Numbered from the stretch's first letter, positions 1-6,042 are shown. The stretch is DNA of 7,642 nt from a candidate division FCPU426 bacterium (GCA_003167475.1 PMTB01000089.1:1-7642); one strand, 5' to 3'. Numbers and translations: made by a program. The notes: a model not told the origin generated them from the sequence alone.

Positions 1-173
1 GATACTGTCGGAAAAGCCTTAATGACAGGTCGTTCCCGGCGCATGGTAAATTTTTCTATGGATTGTGCGCCTGTATCATAAGGGGTTTGGTAGCGCACAG
101 GCCATATAAAAATTTGCCATGCGCCGGGAACGATAAAGAATTACATGGATTTAGAGGGTTTTCCGACAGTATC
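1..173. repeat. Long imperfect palindrome with terminal inverted repeats (MITE-like)
   Basis: The outer ends match as inverted repeats: GATACTGTCGGAAAA at 1-15 pairs with 159-173, and pairing continues past one mismatch to about 20/154. After an asymmetric internal loop (21-30 against 133-153), a second, longer stem forms. Bases 31-55 pair with 108-132, with one G-T wobble, and 57-70 pair with 93-106 with few mismatches. The loop is about 71-92. No open reading frame of note lies inside. Near-perfect ends plus a fully palindromic body are typical of non-autonomous transposon derivatives (MITEs) or large repetitive palindromes. The family is not recognised. A target-site duplication cannot be tested because the window begins at the first base of the repeat, which is itself consistent with a contig broken at a multicopy element. 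Confidence 0.8.
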
Positions 174-216
174 TATTCATATAAGCTAAATTTGCATATT
201 TTGATTTTTTTTCAAT

Positions 217-258
217 TACCCTAAAATCGCAACCAGACCCCAAAACGATTTCAGGGTA
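217..258. repeat. Inverted repeat in the AT-rich leader
   Basis: CCCTAAAATCG at 219-229 pairs with CGATTTCAGGG at 246-256 with one A/C mismatch. Two more base pairs outside give a stem of about 13 bp with a 16-base loop. No T-run follows on either strand, so it does not look like an intrinsic terminator. It lies about 105 bases upstream of the promoter of the MerR-GGDEF gene and could be a regulatory site or chance structure. The rest of 174-362 is AT-rich. It holds GTTAATCGT twice (261-269 and 334-342) and the palindrome AACCGGTT (312-319), but no gene. Confidence 0.4.
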
Positions 259-362
259 TGGTTAATCGTTATATTTTACACTAAACCTCTGATTAAACTT
301 ATAATATGGTTAACCGGTTCAATCTTTCAGCGTGTTAATCGTGTAAATACAAATAAACATAA

Positions 363-391
363 TTGACAAAATACATCACACGTGATATGCT
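363..391 (+). promoter_or_regulatory. Sigma70-type promoter of the MerR-GGDEF gene
   Basis: A perfect -35 TTGACA at 363-368 is followed by a 17-base spacer and a -10 TATGCT at 386-391 (4/6 to consensus). A second possible -10, TATGTT, overlaps just downstream at 392-397. Transcription would start near 398, giving a leader of about 44 bases before the ATG at 442. The spacing is the canonical 17 bases, not the 19-20 bases typical of promoters activated by MerR-type DNA distortion. If the encoded MerR protein acts here, simple repression is therefore more likely than classical MerR activation. Confidence 0.65.
375..386. promoter_or_regulatory. Candidate operator dyad inside the promoter spacer
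   Basis: ATCAC-AC-GTGAT is a 12-base dyad with perfect 5-bp arms. It sits in the spacer between the -35 and -10 elements and touches the first base of the -10. MerR-family proteins bind dyads at this position, and the downstream gene encodes a MerR-type DNA-binding domain, so autoregulation is a reasonable inference. The dyad is short and could occur by chance in AT-rich DNA. Confidence 0.4.
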
Positions 392-441
392 TATGTTAAT
401 TACTGGAAATCTACAAAACAATAATTTAATTGGGGTGAAAA

Positions 442-1314
442 ATGAAAGAAAAAATTATCGGAATCGGCGCCACCGCCAAATTAAGCGGTTTATCCGAAAG
501 GACGCTGCGTTATTGGGAAAGCCTGGGGTTGATCAAGCCTATCAGGCTCCCGTCAGGCCACAGGAAGTTCTCAAAGACAATGGTGAAAAAAATTATCGCC
601 ATACGCGAAATTCTTGCCAAATATAACTTAAGGATCAATGACCTTATTACCTCGTCGAAGTTCCTGCAGGACGACCTCCTGAAGGATAAGGTTGATTCCC
701 CGGATGTGTTTGACCTGAATATCACCCTTGACTCCGAGGTATATGAGTTCGCAAAGAAAAACGGCAGGATAAACCCGCTCTCCGGCCTGCCTGACGCGCT
801 TTTTGTACAGCAGGAAATAAGCCGCAGGATGGATGACGACGCCAAACTGGCGGTATGCTATATAGACATGAAGGATTTTAAGTACTACAACAACCGCTAC
901 GGATATGAGAAAGGCGACGCGGTGTTAAAATTTCTCGCGGCCTCCATATATGATGTGGTTAAGGAAAACGGGGAGAAAAACGACATTGCGGGGCACTGCG
1001 GAGGGGATAATTTCGTCATAATCACGAACCATGACAGGTATTCGAAGATATGTTCCGAGCTGATCAAGTCTTTTGACCTGCTTATAGAACAGCACTATGA
1101 CAAGGAAGACAGGGCCAAAGGTTACATAGTCACCAACACGAGGCGCGGGGAGGAAATAAGGACCCCGCTCATGACGCTGTCCATCAGCATAGTCTGGAAC
1201 GCCAAAAGAAAACTCTCCCATCACGCCCAGGTCGAGGACCTCGCGACAGAACTGAAACAGTACGCGCAGAAGTTCCCGAAGAGCGAGTTTGTGGTGGATA
1301 GAAGGACCAATTAA
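442..1314 (+). CDS. MerR-type HTH regulator fused to a degenerate GGDEF domain
   Basis: This 290-residue protein is predicted to be a cytoplasmic transcription factor. Residues 5-30 form a MerR-type helix-turn-helix (SGLSERTLRYWESLGL). They are followed by the wing LPSGHRKFS (36-44) and a helical linker to about 110. Residues 111-285 match a GGDEF fold, with NPLSGLP at its start and CGGDNF at 186-191. By alignment to the diguanylate cyclase PleD, the metal Asp (D142), guanine-contacting N150 and D159, and the third signature residue (D189) are kept. The fourth signature residue is N190 in place of Glu, the usual Arg two residues before the signature is H185, and the RxxD inhibitory site reads ExxD (178-181). 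Cyclase activity is therefore unlikely, though nucleotide binding remains possible. A GGGGTG ribosome site (432-437) precedes the ATG. No sensor or membrane segment is present. Domain calls are firm; the ligand and targets are unknown. Confidence 0.85.
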   Translation: MKEKIIGIGATAKLSGLSERTLRYWESLGLIKPIRLPSGHRKFSKTMVKKIIAIREILAKYNLRINDLITSSKFLQDDLLKDKVDSPDVFDLNITLDSEVYEFAKKNGRINPLSGLPDALFVQQEISRRMDDDAKLAVCYIDMKDFKYYNNRYGYEKGDAVLKFLAASIYDVVKENGEKNDIAGHCGGDNFVIITNHDRYSKICSELIKSFDLLIEQHYDKEDRAKGYIVTNTRRGEEIRTPLMTLSISIVWNAKRKLSHHAQVEDLATELKQYAQKFPKSEFVVDRRTN

Positions 1315-1330
1315 GCAAGGTCCAAAGTTC

Positions 1331-1495
1331 AAGTTGTTAAGCCAAAAGCCAAAAGACAAAAGGTAAGGTAGTGAAAGTAAAGTGTTTAAGTTGGAAGAGC
1401 AAGGGTTTTAAATGCCTGCCGAAATGGAGGCACTACTTAACGACTTTTTACTTATAAACTTAACTTTTGTCTTTTGGCTTTTGGCTTAAAAACTT
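1331..1495. repeat. Palindromic intergenic repeat built from CCAAAAG heptads, copy 1
   Basis: The left arm (1331-1362) and right arm (1464-1495) are inverted repeats matching at 31 of 32 bases. Each arm is AAGTT(G/T)TTAAG followed by three heptads: CCAAAAG, CCAAAAG, ACAAAAG. About 100 bases of low-complexity sequence lie between the arms, rich in AAAGT/TTAAG words. The element fills the gap between two convergent genes (ends at 1314 and 1537) and has a second copy at 4318-4475. There is no T-run directly after a compact stem, so it is not a classical intrinsic terminator, though it may act in transcript 3' ends. The remaining intergenic bases to 1536 show only a weak GC-rich CCGG hairpin near 1506-1516. 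Confidence 0.85.
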
Positions 1496-1536
1496 AAAAC
1501 GGATTCCGGCCCCCGGTTTCAAACCCTTAGCCTTTT

Positions 1537-3597
1537 TCACTTCACCAGTTTTTCCGTGATTGATATGAAAGGGTCTATATCCTTTCTCTCCGGGTTTATT
1601 TCCTTTACCTTCCTGAACGCTTCCAAAGCTTCCTTATAATTATTCAGCTTGTAATTCGCCACGGCCAGGTTGAACCAGCCGCTTTCGTATCTGGGCTCGA
1701 TTGCCAGGCACTGCTTATAGAGTTCTATGGCGCCTTTTATGTCGCTTAAGTTGTAATGCGCGTTTCCCATATTGTAAATGTATTCGTGGTCCTTCGGGTA
1801 AAAATCATGGGCCGCCGTGAAGTATTTCAGCGACAGGTCGTTCAGCCCGTTATCCTCAAAGTATGTCCCGGCGGAATTGAGCGACACCGAGTAATCTTTT
1901 ATGTACAGGTCTATGGCCCTGTCGTCGGGGAACCTGGCGTGCCGGTCAAAGAGCCCGCGAAAATTATAGAACTTCCACATATTTTCCTGCATGGCTATGT
2001 ACTGCGGCGAAACCCGGGCGTAGGCCGTTGGCAGCACTTTCTGCAGGATGCCGCGGGGCACAAGCTTCAGGTCCTCCCCGAGGGCGTTATCCTCAGGTTT
2101 GTTGTAGGAAAAATAGACCGGCATCCTCGCGAAGTTCATCTTAATTAGCGCGTTTATGATATACCCCGTGGACTCAGTGCCTATATTTTCCGAGGCTAGC
2201 CGCGGCACCGATACGGACGGATTTTGGCGCGTTATCGAGTCGCGCACCCACTTCATGGGCAGGACCGCAGAGCCGACAAGCGTGATATCGGGCCTTAATT
2301 TCTTGGCGTATTTTAAGTACCAGGAGGGGAAGACAACGCCGTCGCCTGTCACAAAGATCATGGAGTTTTGTTCGAGGGAATCAAACATGTTCCTGTTGTA
2401 GTCATAAGCCATAAAGTAGCTGCTTTTGTCCAGCCGCGGAGCGGCGTACCAGGCCTGGGCAGCGATAAGGGCCGCCGAAAAGAGGGTCATCATAAAACCC
2501 GGGTTTATTTTCAGTTTTTCATGTAGCCACGCGCACGAATGATATATTCCTACGCCTATAAAGACGGAAAGGGGGAAATACACGGGGGTAATGTAGGTTT
2601 CCATTATGAAAAGCCTGTCAGCGGCAAGGTTCAGGTATACCGCCGTTACGCCGAGGAAGAAAACCACGATGCCGGCCAGGAAAATGAAGACGTTTTTGTC
2701 GCGCCTGAACAATATTGTCATGCCCGGGATAAGGAAGAGAGCCCCGGCAGCGGCGTATTCCGCGGATACGCTCGTCATGAACTTCCATACCTGAGACAGG
2801 GAGCCGGCCAGGGAGCGGGTCAACTCGCTGCGCACGTACTGCCAGCGCGTCACCATTTTAAAAAAATTATCCAGGTTTGAAGGCTGCCCCCAGTTAAGGT
2901 ACGCGGTATCGGCGCGCAACGGAAGGTAAAGATAAATGGCCAGGCCGCTTATGAAAAAAAGCGATATGAACACTATGTTACCGGGTTTAAGGTTCCTGAA
3001 GGCGCCGGCTTTATAAAGGAAAAAAGCGTAAAGCGGCAGCAGGATCTCCTGCGACATGTGGTGGTGCCCGAGGCTTAACGCGTAAACAAACGAGAACAGG
3101 TAAAGGTATTTTGTTTTTTTCGAATTGTCCCTGTAAAGGGCCAGCATTATGTGGGACAGGACCAGGGTGAAGAAAAGGTTAAAAATATATATGCCGCCTT
3201 TGGCTATTATGGACTGCTCCCAGATGGTATAGCCGAGTGAAAAGATGAGGCCCGCGGCCGCGGACATGAGCCTGGCATGTGTTTTTATGCCGGCCAAAGG
3301 CGCGAGCCTTAGAAAAAACAGGTAAACAAGCAGGAAGTTAAGCAGCGACATGAAGGCCGAGAAAAGATAGACCCTGAAGGACACGTCGCCCAGCGGAATA
3401 AATGTGAAGAGCCTGCCGAGGACCGTATGAAGGGGATATCCGGGCGGGTGCTGTATGCCCAGGGTGTAAAGGTCGGTGATGGTCTCGCCGTCATCCCCGT
3501 GGTAGACGGAAGCCGGCATTGTGGAGAGGTAAAATGAAAATACCACCAATAGCGAAAAAAGGGGTATCAGGTAGGAGGATATCCTGGCGCGGGGCAT
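1537..3597 (-). CDS. DUF2723 (GT117-like) membrane glycosyltransferase with C-terminal TPRs
   Basis: This 686-residue integral membrane protein resembles the DUF2723 family, related to the protein O-mannosyltransferase TMEM260 and lipid-linked GT-C enzymes. After a first membrane helix (8-24) comes the acidic motif DDGE (35-38) in the first extracytoplasmic loop, then GIQHPPGYPL (47-56). Both are hallmarks of the family, which usually has DSGE. About ten hydrophobic segments follow to residue 385. GHHH (177-180), NWGQP (235-239) and TGDGVVFPSWYL (417-428) correspond to other conserved family blocks. The C-terminal third is soluble and ends in about three TPR units (572-673), which probably bind partners or substrate. 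The ATG lies 6 bases after the PilZ stop with no clear ribosome site, suggesting translational coupling. The next Met (27) would remove the first helix, so this start is preferred. The acceptor and sugar are unknown. Confidence 0.8.
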   Translation of the reverse strand: MPRARISSYLIPLFSLLVVFSFYLSTMPASVYHGDDGETITDLYTLGIQHPPGYPLHTVLGRLFTFIPLGDVSFRVYLFSAFMSLLNFLLVYLFFLRLAPLAGIKTHARLMSAAAGLIFSLGYTIWEQSIIAKGGIYIFNLFFTLVLSHIMLALYRDNSKKTKYLYLFSFVYALSLGHHHMSQEILLPLYAFFLYKAGAFRNLKPGNIVFISLFFISGLAIYLYLPLRADTAYLNWGQPSNLDNFFKMVTRWQYVRSELTRSLAGSLSQVWKFMTSVSAEYAAAGALFLIPGMTILFRRDKNVFIFLAGIVVFFLGVTAVYLNLAADRLFIMETYITPVYFPLSVFIGVGIYHSCAWLHEKLKINPGFMMTLFSAALIAAQAWYAAPRLDKSSYFMAYDYNRNMFDSLEQNSMIFVTGDGVVFPSWYLKYAKKLRPDITLVGSAVLPMKWVRDSITRQNPSVSVPRLASENIGTESTGYIINALIKMNFARMPVYFSYNKPEDNALGEDLKLVPRGILQKVLPTAYARVSPQYIAMQENMWKFYNFRGLFDRHARFPDDRAIDLYIKDYSVSLNSAGTYFEDNGLNDLSLKYFTAAHDFYPKDHEYIYNMGNAHYNLSDIKGAIELYKQCLAIEPRYESGWFNLAVANYKLNNYKEALEAFRKVKEINPERKDIDPFISITEKLVK

Positions 3598-3603
3598 CTA
3601 ATA

Positions 3604-3984
3604 TCAGCTGAAGTGCTCGACCAGCCTCGCGATATCATCCTTGTCGGCTTTCTCAAGGTGAAGCCCGGCGGCGAAACGGCCGAATATTTTATAAGCGTTC
3701 CTTTTTGTCCAGGTCACCCTGGCAAAGAAGGATATTTTCTTGTCCCCGAAGGTCTTGTCGTTGACGGACATTTTAAGCAAAGTGCGCTCGGGAAGGAGGA
3801 AGTCGTAGTTGATAAGCATGCCTGTTTCGCTGACATTTATTGTGGTGGCCCTGAAGTTGTCGCCTTCCTTTAGTTTGGCTTTGTCGCCGGTTAAGTCCTC
3901 GGGAAAGTGCTCGATGCGGCAGTCCATCTGGATAATTTTCGTATATCTGGGATGCTTCCTGGATTCTCTGGCTTCTTTTTTCAT
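3604..3984 (-). CDS. Single-domain PilZ protein (probable c-di-GMP receptor)
   Basis: This 126-residue soluble protein consists of one PilZ domain. Both c-di-GMP-binding motifs are present: RKHPR (R9 to R13, the RxxxR motif) and NVSETG (50-55, the [D/N]xSxxG motif). A barrel strand pattern follows, ending in FAAGLHL (104-110). The N-terminal arm is short and basic, and no partner domain is fused. A good ribosome site, GGGAGAG, lies 3 bases upstream of the ATG (3988-3994, minus strand). The gene sits downstream of tRNA-Leu on the same strand, and its stop is 6 bases from the start of the DUF2723 membrane protein. It may therefore adjust that enzyme's activity in response to c-di-GMP, as the PilZ domain of BcsA does for cellulose synthase. 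Family and motifs are clear; the partnership is inferred. Confidence 0.88.
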   Translation of the reverse strand: MKKEARESRKHPRYTKIIQMDCRIEHFPEDLTGDKAKLKEGDNFRATTINVSETGMLINYDFLLPERTLLKMSVNDKTFGDKKISFFARVTWTKRNAYKIFGRFAAGLHLEKADKDDIARLVEHFS

Positions 3985-4020
3985 GTTCTCTCCCGTTTTT
4001 GGTTAGTTGCATCCCGCGGC

Positions 4021-4060
4021 GGAACGCATACGAAGTCCTGCGGAGCTGGATATGCGTTCC
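4021..4060. repeat. Perfect 10-bp inverted repeat upstream of the PilZ gene
   Basis: GGAACGCATA (4021-4030) and TATGCGTTCC (4051-4060) are exact inverted repeats around a 20-base loop that contains CTGCGGAGC. The structure begins 36 bases upstream of the PilZ start codon, between it and tRNA-Leu. It could be an RNA processing or stability element in a tRNA-PilZ transcript, or a REP-like repeat. No T-run follows on the minus strand, so termination is unlikely. Confidence 0.6.
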
Positions 4061-4069
4061 GTACGCCTG

Positions 4070-4167
4070 TCAACTGTTATCCAACCAGGCGCAGCCTGAC
4101 CGGCTTGTCAACCTGCTCAATCTGCTCAACTGTTCCACTGCTCTCCAGTCAGGCGGAGCCTGACTGG
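4070..4167. repeat. Imperfect tandem duplication of a TCAACTGTT-plus-hairpin unit
   Basis: TCAACTGTT occurs at 4070-4078 and 4126-4134. Each is followed by a related 23-base hairpin, at 4081-4103 and 4145-4167, identical at 19 of 23 bases. The second hairpin is perfect: CCAGTCAGGC, loop GGA, GCCTGACTGG. The first has decayed in its left arm. Between them are further 9-base words, TCAACCTGC (4108-4116) and TCAATCTGC (4117-4125). The last three bases of the second hairpin overlap the encoded CCA end of tRNA-Leu. The pattern suggests a small REP-like element that duplicated next to the tRNA 3' end. No T-run supports calling it a terminator. Confidence 0.6.
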
Positions 4168-4250
4168 TGCCGGAGACCGGACTTGAACCGGTATGCAGTT
4201 GCCTGCGGTGGATTTTGAGTCCACTGCGTCTGCCATTTCGCCACTCCGGC
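4165..4250 (-). tRNA. tRNA-Leu (anticodon CAA)
   Basis: An 86-base type II tRNA with encoded CCA. The acceptor stem is GCCGGAG (4250-4244) paired with CTCCGGC, then A and CCA. The anticodon stem GTGGA/TCCAC holds the 7-base loop CTCAAAA, giving anticodon CAA (4217-4215), which reads UUG leucine codons. The long variable arm (stem GCAG/CTGC) is the leucine/serine class feature. The T arm is ACCGG-TTCAAGT-CCGGT. A consensus promoter lies just upstream on the same strand, and the PilZ gene follows about 180 bases downstream. Confidence 0.96.
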
Positions 4251-4273
4251 CCCTCAAGGCATATTGCGATACC

Positions 4274-4301
4274 ATTATATTAAATTGAAGGATTTTGTCA
4301 A
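4274..4301 (-). promoter_or_regulatory. Consensus sigma70 promoter for tRNA-Leu
   Basis: On the minus strand a perfect TTGACA (4301-4296), a 16-base spacer and a perfect TATAAT (4279-4274) predict a start near 4267, about 17 bases before the mature tRNA 5' end at 4250. No terminator with a T-run is visible between the tRNA and the PilZ gene. The promoter may therefore also drive the PilZ-DUF2723 pair by read-through. Confidence 0.85.
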
Positions 4302-4317
4302 TGTAGAACTTGAGGGC

Positions 4318-4475
4318 AAGTTGTTAAGCCAAAAGACAAAAGCCAAAAGTAAAGGGTTTAAGGTAAGGCAAGTAAAGTAAAACAATACTTAAAGCGGATT
4401 TGATTTCCCTTTTCACACTTAGGCAACTTGTTTTTTAACTTAACTTTTGTCTGTTGGCTTTTGGCTTAACAACTT
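4318..4475. repeat. Palindromic intergenic repeat built from CCAAAAG heptads, copy 2
   Basis: The left arm (4318-4349) and right arm (4444-4475) are 32 bases each and inverted-identical at 29 of 32. They share AAGTTGTTAAG and three heptads with copy 1 (1331-1495). The heptad order differs, however: CCAAAAG, ACAAAAG, CCAAAAG on the left, and CCAAAAG, CCAACAG, ACAAAAG on the complement of the right. The centre is about 94 bases of AAAGT/TAAGG-rich sequence, partly alignable to copy 1 (both carry AAGGTAAGG followed by AAGTAAAGT or a close variant). It lies between the divergent tRNA-Leu and trpB promoters. Confidence 0.85.
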
Positions 4476-4498
4476 AAATAAAACAGGTTTTTTATTTA

Positions 4499-4527
4499 TA
4501 GACGAATTCCCCCCGTCATGTTATATT
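4499..4527 (+). promoter_or_regulatory. Candidate promoter of the TrpB2-like gene
   Basis: TAGACG (4499-4504, 4/6 to the -35 consensus) is separated by 17 bases from TATATT (4522-4527, 5/6 to the -10). The start would fall near 4534, leaving a leader of about 38 bases before the ATG at 4572. If correct, the in-frame ATG at 4518 lies upstream of the transcript and cannot be the start codon. No trp attenuator or leader peptide is visible. Confidence 0.45.
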
Positions 4528-4571
4528 ATTTAAACATTGTCATTAAATCCGGCTTTTCCAGGGAGGGTAAC

Positions 4572-5951
4572 ATGTTTATCAGGAAAAAACAGGTTAAGTT
4601 CGTTCTTCAGGAAAAGGATATGCCGTCGGCATGGTATAATATCGCGCCCGACCTTCCAAAACCACTGGCGCCGCCGCTTCATCCCGGCACAGGCAAGCCG
4701 CTTGGTCCCGACGATCTTGCCCCGCTTTTTCCCATGGCTCTAATTGAGCAGGAAATGTCGCAGAAGCGCTGGATAGATATCCCCGGAGAGGTCATAGATA
4801 TTTATAAACTCTGGAGGCCTGCTCCGCTGTACAGGGCGTACAACCTCGAGAAGGCGCTTGATACCCCGGCCAAGATTTATTACAAATACGAAGGCGTTTC
4901 CCCCGCGGGCAGCCACAAGCCGAACACATCGGTTCCCCAGGCTTATTACAATAAGGCAGAGGGCATAAAAAAAATAGCGACGGAGACAGGCGCCGGGCAG
5001 TGGGGCTCAGCCCTGGCTTTTGCCGGCAGCCTTTTCGGAATAGAAGTCGAAGTTTTCATGGTCAAGATATCCTACGAGCAGAAACCATACAGGAAGATGA
5101 TGATGCAGACATGGGGCGCGAAAGTGCACCCGTCCCCGACCAATTACACGGACGTGGGCAAAAGGATACTTGCGGAGAACCCGAATTCACAGGGGTCGCT
5201 CGGTATAGCTATTTCCGAAGCGGTTGAGGTGGCGGCAAAGAACCCGGACACGAAGTACGCGCTGGGGTCCGTGCTCAACCACGTCATGCTCCACCAGACC
5301 ATAATAGGCCTTGAAGCGAAAAAACAGATGGAGCTTGCCGGGGATTATCCGGATGTGGTCATCGCCTGCCATGGCGGCGGGTCGAACTTTGCCGGTATCG
5401 CGTTCCCGTTCATACAGGATAAATTAAAAGGCGGCAAAAAAAATACGAGGTTTGTGGCCGTGGAACCGTCGGCATGCCCGACGCTCACCAAGGGCCAGTT
5501 TGCGTATGATTTCGGCGATACGGGCGAGATGACGCCGCTGGTGGCCATGTACACGCTCGGCCACAAATTTGTCCCGGCCGGCATACATTCCGGCGGACTC
5601 CGGTACCACGGGGCATCCCCGATAGTGTCGGCGCTTTTGAAGGAAAAAGTGATCGAGGCCAGGGCATACGACCAGAACCCGTGTTTCGCGGCAGCGCTGC
5701 AGTTCGCGAAAACAGAGGGGATCATACCGGCGCCGGAGAGTTCGCACGCGATCAAAGGGGCCATAGATGAGGCGCTTGACGCGAAGAAAAAGGGCGAGAA
5801 GAAGACCATACTTTTCAACTTAAGCGGGCACGGCAATTTTGACCTGGCGGCTTATGACGACTATATGGCGGGTAAATTGACTGACGCGCCGCTTCAGGCT
5901 ACGGCTATAGAGCAGGGGCTCAAGAGTCTGCCGAAATTTGGAAACAGCTGA
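4572..5951 (+). CDS. TrpB2-type tryptophan synthase beta-like enzyme
   Basis: This cytoplasmic PLP enzyme (459 residues) joins indole with serine, or in some TrpB2 members O-phosphoserine, to form tryptophan. The longer TrpB2 subfamily is indicated by the N-terminal block RPAPLYRAYNLE (82-93). SPAGSHKPNT (110-119) carries the PLP lysine K116. ETGAGQWG (138-145) includes the catalytic glutamate region, HGGGSN (267-272) is the PLP-phosphate loop, and SGHGNFD (418-424) lies at the C terminus. All key residues look intact and the length fits the subfamily. An in-frame ATG lies at 4518, but the ATG at 4572 has GGGAGG 5 bases upstream (4561-4566) and is preferred. No trpA or other trp gene is in the window, and a terminator follows the gene, so it appears monocistronic. 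Stand-alone action or indole salvage is possible; substrate use is inferred. Confidence 0.93.
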   Translation: MFIRKKQVKFVLQEKDMPSAWYNIAPDLPKPLAPPLHPGTGKPLGPDDLAPLFPMALIEQEMSQKRWIDIPGEVIDIYKLWRPAPLYRAYNLEKALDTPAKIYYKYEGVSPAGSHKPNTSVPQAYYNKAEGIKKIATETGAGQWGSALAFAGSLFGIEVEVFMVKISYEQKPYRKMMMQTWGAKVHPSPTNYTDVGKRILAENPNSQGSLGIAISEAVEVAAKNPDTKYALGSVLNHVMLHQTIIGLEAKKQMELAGDYPDVVIACHGGGSNFAGIAFPFIQDKLKGGKKNTRFVAVEPSACPTLTKGQFAYDFGDTGEMTPLVAMYTLGHKFVPAGIHSGGLRYHGASPIVSALLKEKVIEARAYDQNPCFAAALQFAKTEGIIPAPESSHAIKGAIDEALDAKKKGEKKTILFNLSGHGNFDLAAYDDYMAGKLTDAPLQATAIEQGLKSLPKFGNS

Positions 5952-5971
5952 ACCAATATGCGTATAAAACG

Positions 5972-6003
5972 AGCGCCGGATAACCACAGAGCCGGCGCTT
6001 TTT
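5972..6003 (+). terminator. Intrinsic terminator after the TrpB2-like gene
   Basis: AGCGCCGG (5972-5979) and CCGGCGCT (5992-5999) form a perfect 8-bp GC-rich stem with a 12-base loop, followed by a T-run to 6003. It starts 20 bases after the stop codon at 5951. The PorV-like gene begins only 40 bases later, so that gene needs read-through or a promoter overlapping this hairpin. Confidence 0.9.
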
Positions 6004-6042
6004 AAGGCGAAGTAAAATATTCAAAACGGGGTGGTCCAAAAC

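Noticed and set aside
217..258. Riboswitch or leader RNA for the MerR-GGDEF gene
   Set aside because: The hairpin lies upstream of the likely transcription start near 398, and no known riboswitch core is visible.
1342..1362. Short tandem heptads resembling a CRISPR or microsatellite array
   Set aside because: Only three 7-base units with no spacers, mirrored as an inverted arm; they are better explained as part of the palindromic repeat.
4145..4167. Perfect hairpin as the tRNA-Leu terminator
   Set aside because: No T-run follows on the minus strand, and the stem overlaps the mature CCA end of the tRNA.
3907..4218. Plus-strand open frame of 103 codons across the PilZ leader and tRNA
   Set aside because: It overlaps the PilZ start, the hairpins and the tRNA, which are well supported on the minus strand, and has no family resemblance.
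4518..4571. Upstream in-frame ATG extending the TrpB2-like protein by 18 residues
   Set aside because: No ribosome site precedes it, it overlaps the candidate -10/-35 region, and the ATG at 4572 has GGGAGG at ideal spacing.
5345..5836. Minus-strand open frame of 163 codons
   Set aside because: It lies wholly inside the TrpB2-like gene, and its sequence is the antisense shadow of conserved TrpB motifs.
6013..6018. TAAAAT as the -10 of a promoter for the PorV-like gene
   Set aside because: No acceptable -35 lies 16-18 bases upstream; that region is the terminator stem.
6031..6042. GTG start adding four residues to the PorV-like protein
   Set aside because: The GTG overlaps the apparent ribosome site; the ATG at 6043 gives a standard MKR signal-peptide start.
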